Assembly: GCA_016293365.1 (NCBI GenBank)
Contig: JAEDEK010000040.1
Coordinates: forward strand, 1-14,521
Direction: 5' to 3'
DNA from: Bulleidia sp.
Lineage (GTDB): Bacteria > Bacillota_I > Bacilli_A > Erysipelotrichales > Erysipelotrichaceae
Length of the DNA stretch: 14,521 nt
Shown: positions 7,231-11,945 of the stretch, piece after piece
Layout: every line of letters begins with the position of its first letter
Position numbering within the stretch: the stretch's first letter is position 1
Notes under the pieces: model-generated
Database searches by the model: none
Told to the model about the DNA's origin: nothing
What the model saw: the letters and a program-made list of their open reading frames with translations, nothing else
Program-made: the position numbers and the translations under genes

Positions 7231-7959
7231 TTATTGAATTTTACCTTCTTTTTTCAGTTTTTTCAGAACCTTTTCTTCCTGTGGCGTAAAAACATGTTTT
7301 TCAAACAGATCCGGTCTTCTTTCATGGGTAATCAGAAGTGACTGCTCAATCCTGTATTCTTCAATCTTTGCATGATGCCCTGATAAAAGGATATCCGGTA
7401 CCCGATCCCCCTTGTAGTCTGCAGGCTGGGTATACTGCGGGTATTCCAGAAGCCCATTTTCATAGGATTCATCATCTGCACTTCCTTCTGTGATGCTTCC
7501 TTTTAATAAACGGATCACAGCATCCATGACGACCATAGATGCAATCTCACCACCGGTCAATACATAATCTCCTATGGAAATCATCTCATCCATATGTTTA
7601 TTGACTCTGGCATCAATACCTTCATAGTGACCACACAGAATGATCAGATGATCCATTTCGGAATACTGTCTTGCTTTTTTCTGATCAAAGGTTGTTCCAA
7701 GTGGAGACATCATGATTGTATGACTGCCTTCCGTTTTCACACTGTCCAATGCATCCAGAATCGGCTGGCATTTCATGACCTGTCCTTTACCACCACCAAA
7801 CGGACGATCGTCCACATGCCTGTAGTTGTCCGTTGCAAAATCACGGATCTGCACGCATTCCATTTCAACCAGGCCTCTTTCAATTGCTCTGCCGATGATG
7901 GAAGTATGCAGAAAGTCATGATACATGTCAGGAAACAGTGTAAGTACTGTAATCTTCAT
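7231..7959 (-). CDS. trmD: tRNA (guanine(37)-N1)-methyltransferase TrmD
   Basis: 242-residue SPOUT-class enzyme, active as a homodimer in the cytoplasm, that uses SAM to make m1G37 next to the anticodon and so prevents +1 frameshifting. The start is typical (MKITVLTLFPDMY). The RPFGGGKGQVM loop (52-62) is present, and the trefoil-knot SAM site is seen in ILCGHYEGIDARV (107-119) and SIGDYVLTGGEIA (128-140). The C-terminal domain has LEYPQYTQPADY (171-182) and VPDILLSGHHAKIEEYR (187-203). By eye the residue facing the proposed catalytic Asp before the conserved Ser is Glu164, and the usual YTRP reads YTQP. The ATG overlaps the rimM stop by four bases (ATGA). No clear terminator follows; only a weak stem near 7214-7228. 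Confidence 0.97.
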   Translation of the reverse strand: MKITVLTLFPDMYHDFLHTSIIGRAIERGLVEMECVQIRDFATDNYRHVDDRPFGGGKGQVMKCQPILDALDSVKTEGSHTIMMSPLGTTFDQKKARQYSEMDHLIILCGHYEGIDARVNKHMDEMISIGDYVLTGGEIASMVVMDAVIRLLKGSITEGSADDESYENGLLEYPQYTQPADYKGDRVPDILLSGHHAKIEEYRIEQSLLITHERRPDLFEKHVFTPQEEKVLKKLKKEGKIQ

Positions 7960-8462
7960 AAAAGACCTTCCTGCATGTTGATCACAATTCTGTTATTGTC
8001 CAGGTCAACTTCTTCGATGAATTCATCGATGTATGGAACAAGAAATGATCTGCCGCTGTCCATCACAATACGCATGTTATCCTGAGCACCGTTTGTTTCT
8101 TCGATCCCCACTGTAACACCAAGCCTGTTACCATTCTGATCAAATGCTTCCAGATTCTCCAGCTCATCATAGTAATACCCTTCATCCAGTTCTTCTCTCA
8201 TATCATCTGTAATGAACAGTTCACAGTTTCGATATGGTTCCACCGCATTGATATCCTTCAGTTCTTCAAAGCTGACAAGTGGAAATCCTTTATGAACACG
8301 ATATGTCTTTACTGTCAATGGAATCATTTCATCACCATGCTTCATCCATACCGTATTACCTTTGGCATATCTTTCATCATCAAAGTCTGAATAGCTGTAG
8401 ATCTTTGCTTCCCCTTTGATGCCATGTGTATTGATCATCTTTCCGATTCTGATATATTTCAT
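7956..8462 (-). CDS. rimM: Ribosome maturation factor RimM
   Basis: 168-residue 30S assembly factor that binds ribosomal protein S19 and helps fold the 16S rRNA head domain. The N-terminal beta-barrel has the family opening IGKMINTHGIKGEAKIYS (6-23). The PRC-barrel starts at GYYYDELENLEAF (95-107) and runs to about 165 with NGAQDNMRIV and LVPYIDEFI. Length and layout are normal. The start ATG at 8462 has TCTCCT on the plus strand (8473-8478), that is AGGAGA as SD. It overlaps trmD by four bases, so the pair is translationally coupled. A promoter is visible immediately upstream (8518-8491), which would make rimM-trmD independent of the DUF1648-like gene, 62 bp upstream. Confidence 0.96.
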   Translation of the reverse strand: MKYIRIGKMINTHGIKGEAKIYSYSDFDDERYAKGNTVWMKHGDEMIPLTVKTYRVHKGFPLVSFEELKDINAVEPYRNCELFITDDMREELDEGYYYDELENLEAFDQNGNRLGVTVGIEETNGAQDNMRIVMDSGRSFLVPYIDEFIEEVDLDNNRIVINMQEGLL

Positions 8463-8490
8463 GAATTTCTATTCTCCTGTAACCTGCATT

Positions 8491-8518
8491 ATTATGCCAC
8501 AACACCCAGTAAAATCAA
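8491..8518 (-). promoter_or_regulatory. Putative promoter of rimM-trmD
   Basis: Minus strand: -35 TTGATT (8518-8513), 16-bp spacer and -10 CATAAT (8496-8491), with TGG just before it giving an extended -10. It lies between the double stop of the DUF1648-like gene and the rimM SD, implying a leader of about 20 nt. This is a good match by eye, untested. Confidence 0.55.
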
Positions 8519-8524
8519 AAGTCA

Positions 8525-8806
8525 TCATCGATTGAACAGAATTGTCACAATCATGATTCCAATGCCCACAACAGCCAGAACAATTCCTTTAACTGTGGAT
8601 TCCTTTTTTCCAAATACAGCTGCACCACATCCACCGATTGTGATTACCCATGGTAATGCCACCGCAAACAGTTTTGGCATCGTATTGGTAACTTCCCCAT
8701 CCACTCCAATCTGAACCGCCACAGTCTGTGGTAATGCCATATAGCTGTATATTGCCAATCCTGCAGCTGCGATACTTAGAATTCCTGCAATTGTTTTTGT
8801 TTTCAT
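8525..8806 (-). CDS. Small membrane protein with a DUF1648-like segment
   Basis: 93 residues with three hydrophobic segments (about 5-24, 46-64 and 73-91). Between the first two is YMALPQTVAVQIGVDGEV (about 22-39), followed by a few residues and LFAVALP. This resembles the DUF1648 pattern (LP-x-x-hydrophobic-x-x-H/Q-x-x-x-x-G-E) found in SdpI-like and YhdC-type membrane proteins. Here the usual His is Gln32. No function is known for such short forms. I chose ATG 8806 because AAGGGG (8814-8819) stands before it. An in-frame ATG at 8827 lacks an SD and would precede the predicted transcription start. The coding region ends in two successive TGA codons. It stands where Bacillus has ylqD, between khpA and rimM, but behind a terminator, so it is a separate unit. 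Confidence 0.72.
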   Translation of the reverse strand: MKTKTIAGILSIAAAGLAIYSYMALPQTVAVQIGVDGEVTNTMPKLFAVALPWVITIGGCGAAVFGKKESTVKGIVLAVVGIGIMIVTILFNR

Positions 8807-8831
8807 ATATAAGCCCCTTGTTTTCATATAT
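8798..8831. repeat. 13-bp direct repeat at the start of the DUF1648-like gene
   Basis: TGTTTTCATATAT occurs at 8798-8810 and 8819-8831, 21 bp apart and so in frame. It gives two ATG codons each followed by AAAACA (MKTRGLYMKTK). It looks like a small tandem duplication of the start region; only the second ATG has an SD. Confidence 0.8.
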
Positions 8832-8838
8832 CATATCA
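8830..8838 (-). promoter_or_regulatory. Putative extended -10 promoter of the DUF1648-like gene
   Basis: Minus strand TGATATGAT: an extended -10 (TGn) followed by TATGAT (8835-8830). There is no good -35 at 16-18 bp. It would start the mRNA near 8823, leaving a leader of roughly 17 nt with the AAGGGG SD. Confidence 0.4.
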
Positions 8839-8965
8839 TTTCCCTGCCAGATACTCATCAATTGCATCATTTCTGCCCATACCAATGTATGGTCCATAAC
8901 AGCTGTCTTTGAAGATCTGCTTCATCGTATCCAATCATTGCGTAATACGCCGTATCATCGTACAT
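8836..8965 (-). pseudogene. Possible mini-gene split over two frames
   Basis: Two short overlapping minus-strand frames look protein-like. Frame A (8965-8867) begins MYDDTAYYAMIGYDE, 32 residues. Frame B (8925-8836) encodes 29 residues containing GPYIGMGRNDAIDEYLAGK and ends just before the DUF1648-like gene. Neither has an SD. After the shared stretch near 8923-8935 the coding look passes from frame A to frame B, as if a small indel had broken one reading frame of about 43 codons. The bases TACGATG there would fit loss of one ACGAT unit. I do not recognise the product. It may be a decayed small gene or chance. Confidence 0.25.
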
Positions 8966-8971
8966 ACGATG
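8945..8971. promoter_or_regulatory. Two adjacent palindromes, operator-like
   Basis: ATACG-C-CGTAT (8945-8955) abuts CATCGTA-CA-TACGATG (8956-8971), a perfect 7-bp inverted repeat with a 2-bp spacer. CATCGTAT recurs at 8923-8930. They lie between the khpA terminator and the DUF1648-like gene. They are too far upstream to be a terminator and have no T tract. A protein-binding site is possible. Confidence 0.35.
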
Positions 8972-9000
8972 CAATACTTACCGGGAAAAACTTCATCAGA

Positions 9001-9033
9001 GAAAAAAGCATCTCCCTTTTACAGGAAATGCTT
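9001..9033 (-). terminator. Rho-independent terminator after khpA
   Basis: AAGCATCTCC (9006-9015) pairs with GGAAATGCTT (9024-9033), a 10-bp stem with one G-U pair in the minus-strand RNA and an 8-nt loop, followed by six T (complement of 9002-9007). It starts five bases past the khpA stop and ends the rpsP-khpA unit. Confidence 0.85.
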
Positions 9034-9037
9034 ACCT

Positions 9038-9289
9038 TCAGTCAATCTGTTCAAATTTGATGCTGATCTTTTTGTTGTCCGTATGAGAAGCAACGGACAT
9101 GACCTGACGAAGTGCGGAAGCCATGGCACCCTTTCTGCCAATCAGACGTGCAATATCGTCATTCTTTGCATAGACATGCAGAACAACTTCACGTGGATTG
9201 GAACTGTCCATTTCTCTGACTTCAAGACTTTCAGGTTCTTCAACCATCGGTCTGACAAGACCAAGAAGGACTTGATCGAGTTCTGCCAT
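9038..9289 (-). CDS. khpA: KH-domain RNA-binding protein KhpA (YlqC)
   Basis: 83-residue single KH domain protein that binds RNA, in several Firmicutes as a partner of KhpB (Jag/EloR) in cell elongation and division control. The KH hallmark GxxG loop is in DDIARLIGRKGAMASALR (about 44-61; Gly51-Arg-Lys-Gly54). This is flanked by the expected beta strands (EVVLHVYA and KKISIKFEQ). Length is typical. The ATG at 9289 lies three bases after the rpsP stop with only a weak GAGAAG as SD inside rpsP, so translation is probably coupled to rpsP. The order rpsP-khpA is conserved in Firmicutes. A terminator follows at once. Confidence 0.93.
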   Translation of the reverse strand: MAELDQVLLGLVRPMVEEPESLEVREMDSSNPREVVLHVYAKNDDIARLIGRKGAMASALRQVMSVASHTDNKKISIKFEQID

Positions 9290-9292
9290 AAA

Positions 9293-9580
9293 TTACTTCT
9301 TCTCAGCTTTTTTTGCTGCCTTTTCCTCGTGGAATGCCTTCATGACACCAGCTGCGGAAAGGTAGTTACGAACTGTATCAGATGGCTGTGCGCCGTTTCT
9401 GAGCCACTTCAGAGCCTTTTCAGAATCGATTGTAACTTCTGCAGGTTCTGTTGTAGGATTTACATAACCTACAACTTCGATGTCTCTACCATCTCTTGGG
9501 GAACGTGCATCTGCTGCAACGATACGATATCTAGGAGCCTTCTTGGCACCCATTCTCTTCAGACGAAGTCTAACTGCCAT
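9293..9580 (-). CDS. rpsP: 30S ribosomal protein S16
   Basis: 95 residues with the S16 signature MAVRLRLKRMGAKKAPRYRI at the very start, ADARSPRDGR (24-33) and VGYVNPTTEP (37-46), then a Lys/Ala-rich tail (EEKAAKKAEKK). It is a primary assembly protein of the 30S body, bound to 16S rRNA. The ATG at 9580 has AGAGGT about ten bases upstream. The longer reading from a TTG at 9640 is rejected because it would start in the promoter -35 and terminator. It is followed by khpA after three bases. It has its own strong promoter, so it need not depend on ffh transcription. Confidence 0.97.
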   Translation of the reverse strand: MAVRLRLKRMGAKKAPRYRIVAADARSPRDGRDIEVVGYVNPTTEPAEVTIDSEKALKWLRNGAQPSDTVRNYLSAAGVMKAFHEEKAAKKAEKK

Positions 9581-9611
9581 AATTGATAATACCTCTCTTT
9601 CAACAGGTATG

Positions 9612-9640
9612 AGTATAAGACAGTAAAAAACACCTGTCAA
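9612..9640 (-). promoter_or_regulatory. Strong promoter of rpsP-khpA, overlapping the ffh terminator
   Basis: Minus strand: -35 TTGACA (9640-9635, perfect consensus), 17-bp spacer and -10 TATACT (9617-9612, five of six). The -35 lies inside the 3' arm-side sequence of the ffh terminator hairpin (9630-9661) and the spacer contains its T tract. The start site would be near 9605, leaving a leader of about 25 nt with the SD AGAGGT. Confidence 0.82.
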
Positions 9641-9661
9641 GCATTTTTACTTGACAGGTGT
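9625..9661 (-). terminator. Rho-independent terminator of ffh
   Basis: ACACCTGTCAAG (9630-9641) and CTTGACAGGTGT (9650-9661) form a perfect 12-bp stem with an 8-nt loop. On the minus strand it is followed by T6 (complement of 9625-9630). It starts 14 bp after the ffh stop at 9676. The distal arm also supplies the TTGACA of the rpsP promoter. Confidence 0.93.
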
Positions 9662-9675
9662 ATATTTCTTTCAGA

Positions 9676-11073
9676 TCAACGGAAACGTCTTCCCTTTTTC
9701 AGCAATTCAACCTGCTTTGTGGCATTTTCAGCCATCCGGTTCAGTGATTCCTCGTTCAGTGTACCGGCACGATTCATTGCACCAAGCGCACCAACTGTCT
9801 TTTTCATGCGGTTAAACTGGTTGATGAGACGATTGACATCATCCACTTTTGTACCGGATCCTCTGGCAATACGTTTTTTCATCGTACCACGCAGTTTTTC
9901 CGGATGTTCTCTTTCATATTTTGTCATGGACTGAATGATTGCCTTTGTTTTCTTCATGGAGCCATTGGCCTTGCTCTCATCCAGCATATCCGCATATTGT
10001 CCCATACCAGGCATCATTTTCATGATACCGCCAAAAGAACCAAGCTTCTGAATCTGTTCAAACTGCTTCAACATGTCATCCAGTGTATACGTTCCGGCAA
10101 GCATGCGTTCCGCCAGTTTCTGGTTTTCCTCCATGTCGAGCTTTTCCTGTGCCTGTTCGACAAGAGTGACGATATCACCCATACCAAGAATACGATCGGC
10201 CATACGTTCCGGATAGAAGCGGTTCATATCCGAGATCTTTTCACCTTCACCGACGAATTTGATCGGAACACCTGTGATCTTCTTGACGGACAGAACTCCA
10301 CCACCACGGGAGTCGCCATCAAACTTTGTGACAACAAGACCTGTTAGAGGTAATGCTTCCTGGAACGCCTTTGCAACATTGACAATATCCTGACCTGTCA
10401 TAGCATCGACTGTCAGCAGGATTTCATCCGGAGTGACGAGTGTATTGATTTCCTTCAACTCGTTCATCAGGGCTTCGTCGATATGCAGTCGACCTGCTGT
10501 ATCAATGAATACTGTATCAAAACCGTTATTGCGGGCATATTCCATACCTGCTCTGACTGTCTCTAAAGCCGGGTGTTCTGTACCAAGGCTGAAGACCTCA
10601 CAGCCGATTTCCTGACCGAGGGTTCTGAGCTGATCAATAGCAGCCGGACGGATCACGTCAGCAGCGATCAGCAGTGAATTTCTGTTCTCCTTTGTTTTGA
10701 AATAATTAGCGATCTTGGCAACAGATGTTGTTTTACCTGTACCTTGAAGACCGGCAAGCATGATGACTGTAATACCGTTCTGTTTGAAAGTCACGGTTGC
10801 ATCTTCATCACCAAGCAGTTCAATGATCTGATCGTGTACGATCTTGACAAGCTGTTCCCCTGGTTCAACAGAGCTCAGGACATTCTGTCCTCTTGCTTTT
10901 TCTCTGACATCTTCGAGGAACTGTTTTACAATTCTATAATTGACATCGGCTTCCAGCAATGCGACACGCACTTCCTTGAGCATGTCTTCCATATTGGCGT
11001 CGGTCAGTGTACCTTTACCAACAACATTGCGCATTGCCTTATTGAGTCTTTCACTTAATGAATCAAAAGCCAT
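9676..11073 (-). CDS. ffh: Signal recognition particle GTPase Ffh (SRP54)
   Basis: 465 residues. Ffh with SRP RNA binds signal sequences on nascent chains and docks with FtsY at the membrane. N domain: 1-95. G domain: G1 GLQGTGKT (108-115), AADVIRPAAIDQL (137-149), G3 DTAGRLH (191-197), G4 TKFDGDSRGGG (249-259) and FVGEGEKI (273-280). M domain: from about 325, methionine-rich (IMKMMPGM, 350-357), with the SRP-RNA binding helix-turn-helix around RGTMKKRIARGSGT (395-408). The tail is short and basic (KKGRRFR). The ATG at 11073 has AGGAGG at 11081-11086. The usual partner ylxM is not upstream; an SSB-like gene is. Complete and normal. Confidence 0.98.
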   Translation of the reverse strand: MAFDSLSERLNKAMRNVVGKGTLTDANMEDMLKEVRVALLEADVNYRIVKQFLEDVREKARGQNVLSSVEPGEQLVKIVHDQIIELLGDEDATVTFKQNGITVIMLAGLQGTGKTTSVAKIANYFKTKENRNSLLIAADVIRPAAIDQLRTLGQEIGCEVFSLGTEHPALETVRAGMEYARNNGFDTVFIDTAGRLHIDEALMNELKEINTLVTPDEILLTVDAMTGQDIVNVAKAFQEALPLTGLVVTKFDGDSRGGGVLSVKKITGVPIKFVGEGEKISDMNRFYPERMADRILGMGDIVTLVEQAQEKLDMEENQKLAERMLAGTYTLDDMLKQFEQIQKLGSFGGIMKMMPGMGQYADMLDESKANGSMKKTKAIIQSMTKYEREHPEKLRGTMKKRIARGSGTKVDDVNRLINQFNRMKKTVGALGAMNRAGTLNEESLNRMAENATKQVELLKKGRRFR

Positions 11074-11097
11074 GGGTGGTCCTCCTAAAACGTATCT

Positions 11098-11106
11098 ATT
11101 CTATCA
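11098..11106 (-). promoter_or_regulatory. Putative extended -10 promoter of ffh
   Basis: Minus strand TGA followed by TAGAAT (11103-11098), an extended -10. The -35 region at 17 bp (GGTAAA) is poor. The start would fall near 11091, with the AGGAGG of ffh a few bases on. No other promoter-like pair is evident in the gap before ffh. Confidence 0.4.
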
Positions 11107-11330
11107 TGAAACAAGGTATATTTACCACTTAAAGACGGAAGGAAGATGATTACCCTTTCAAACATCAGGTGAGGAGAAACAATGGATCAGTGGTAAAAAA
11201 ACAAGCAGAAAGAGATTTCATGAAGAAACAGATCAGACTGAAGGAAAGTCAAAATGAAGAACCACCCGGGCAGACATCTTCTGCAGAAGAAGAATGTAAC
11301 AGCGCTGTCATCTGCAGAATGTGGAGGATA
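11107..11330. other. Gap between the SSB-like gene and ffh, with clustered palindromes
   Basis: No gene can be supported here. Just past the SSB-like stop are TTCTGCAGAA (11279-11288), ACAGCGCTGT (11299-11308) and TCTGCAGA (11311-11318), three perfect palindromes in 40 bp. The two outer ones can pair with each other in RNA. No T tract follows the structure, so it is not a normal terminator. A T7 tract (complement of 11196-11202) stands farther on without a good stem before it. Short plus-strand frames here have no convincing start. Confidence 0.4.
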
Positions 11331-11645
11331 TCAGAAACCGGCAGGAAGAGATACATGCTCTGCTACAATGATCGGTTGTCCATCCTGCATAATCAGGCGA
11401 CCTTTCACTGCTACCGGATCACCGGCTTTGCACGTACTGCATGTATCATCAGCGATGCCACGCCATAAGGAGACAGAAAACAGATCTTCCACGAATGATC
11501 CATCTGCTTCGGCATATGGCCTGGTACATCGGATTTTCATGGTTGCACGCTGGAACGGACCTGGACGGTCAGATACGGGCATCTGTTCAATATGACCGAC
11601 AAGAAAACAGGAATTCATAGTAGATAATCCAGGGACCGCTGACAT
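11331..11645 (-). CDS. Small single-stranded-DNA-binding (SSB) OB-fold protein
   Basis: 104 residues that look like one SSB-type OB fold: SCFLVGHIEQMPV (12-24), RATMKIRCTRPY (33-44), EDLFSVSLWRGIADD (53-67), KAGDPVAVKGRLIMQDGQPI (73-92) and VAEHVSL (94-100). It stops right after the fold, so the Gly-rich linker and acidic tail (DDxxF type) that recruits partner proteins in normal SSB are absent. It may therefore be an auxiliary SSB rather than the main replication SSB. The ATG at 11645 fits a good SD (AGGAG/AGGGGG, 11653-11665). An internal ATG at 11618 would start exactly at the fold but has only a weak SD. It has its own putative promoter and sits where ylxM usually precedes ffh. Confidence 0.75.
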   Translation of the reverse strand: MSAVPGLSTMNSCFLVGHIEQMPVSDRPGPFQRATMKIRCTRPYAEADGSFVEDLFSVSLWRGIADDTCSTCKAGDPVAVKGRLIMQDGQPIIVAEHVSLPAGF

Positions 11646-11701
11646 TGCAGATCCCCCTCTCCTTTCTTTGTGTGCTGCTGTATCGAAGTCTACGTGTTGA
11701 T

Positions 11702-11736
11702 ATCACAGGAGGTTCCTGGTTTTTCCCTCCTGTGAT
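11702..11736. promoter_or_regulatory. 11-bp hairpin at the 5' end of the SSB-like mRNA
   Basis: ATCACAGGAGG (11702-11712) and CCTCCTGTGAT (11726-11736) form a perfect 11-bp inverted repeat with a 13-nt loop. No T tract follows on either strand, so it is not a simple terminator. The putative promoter at 11772-11744 would start transcription at about 11737, placing the hairpin at the very 5' end of the leader. The stem contains an SD-like ACAGGAGG. It may protect the mRNA end or be a protein-binding site. Confidence 0.6.
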
Positions 11737-11743
11737 GGTTCCC

Positions 11744-11772
11744 ATGATACAGATCATTCATACACATTTCAA
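11744..11772 (-). promoter_or_regulatory. Putative promoter of the SSB-like gene
   Basis: Minus strand: -35 TTGAAA (11772-11767), 17-bp spacer and -10 TATCAT (11749-11744). It lies between the galactosidase terminator and the SSB-like gene, with a leader of about 90 nt. Confidence 0.5.
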
Positions 11773-11783
11773 ACAGCAGTATT

Positions 11784-11837
11784 TGCTCAAAATGGTGCAT
11801 TTTTGCAGATATCTCCTAGGAAAATCTGCTCAAAATG
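11784..11837. repeat. Direct repeat TGCTCAAAATG upstream of the SSB-like promoter
   Basis: TGCTCAAAATG occurs at 11784-11794 and again at 11827-11837, 43 bp apart (about four helical turns), just upstream of the putative promoter. Between them GCAGAT and ATCTGC can pair. Such phased repeats are typical of activator or repressor sites, but no regulator is identified. Confidence 0.6.
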
Positions 11838-11855
11838 AATGATTTATACAGATTT

Positions 11856-11893
11856 ATATAAAAATGCAGAAAAATGTATTTATTTTCCTGCAT
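11856..11893 (-). terminator. Rho-independent terminator of the alpha-galactosidase gene
   Basis: ATGCAGAAAAA (11864-11874) pairs with TTTTCCTGCAT (11883-11893), an 11-bp stem with one G-U pair and an 8-nt loop, followed on the minus strand by a T-rich tail. It lies about 53 bases past the stop codon. A second pairing of TTCCTGC and GCAGGAA nearer the stop has a long loop and no T tract. Confidence 0.75.
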
Positions 11894-11945
11894 CAATATT
11901 CAGGGTTATTTCCTGCGTGGATGATCACATGGTGGAATGCAGGAA

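Noticed and set aside
8589..8897. 102-codon minus-strand frame overlapping the DUF1648-like gene
   Set aside because: Out of frame with the gene that has an SD and clear membrane segments; no hydrophobic pattern or homology of its own.
9581..9640. 20-residue N-terminal extension of S16 from a TTG
   Set aside because: The TTG is part of the TTGACA promoter element and terminator stem; S16 proteins begin at MAVRLRL.
11169..11468. Plus-strand frame of about 99 codons between ffh and the SSB-like gene
   Set aside because: Half of it is antisense to the SSB-like gene, the start has no good SD, and no family is recognisable.
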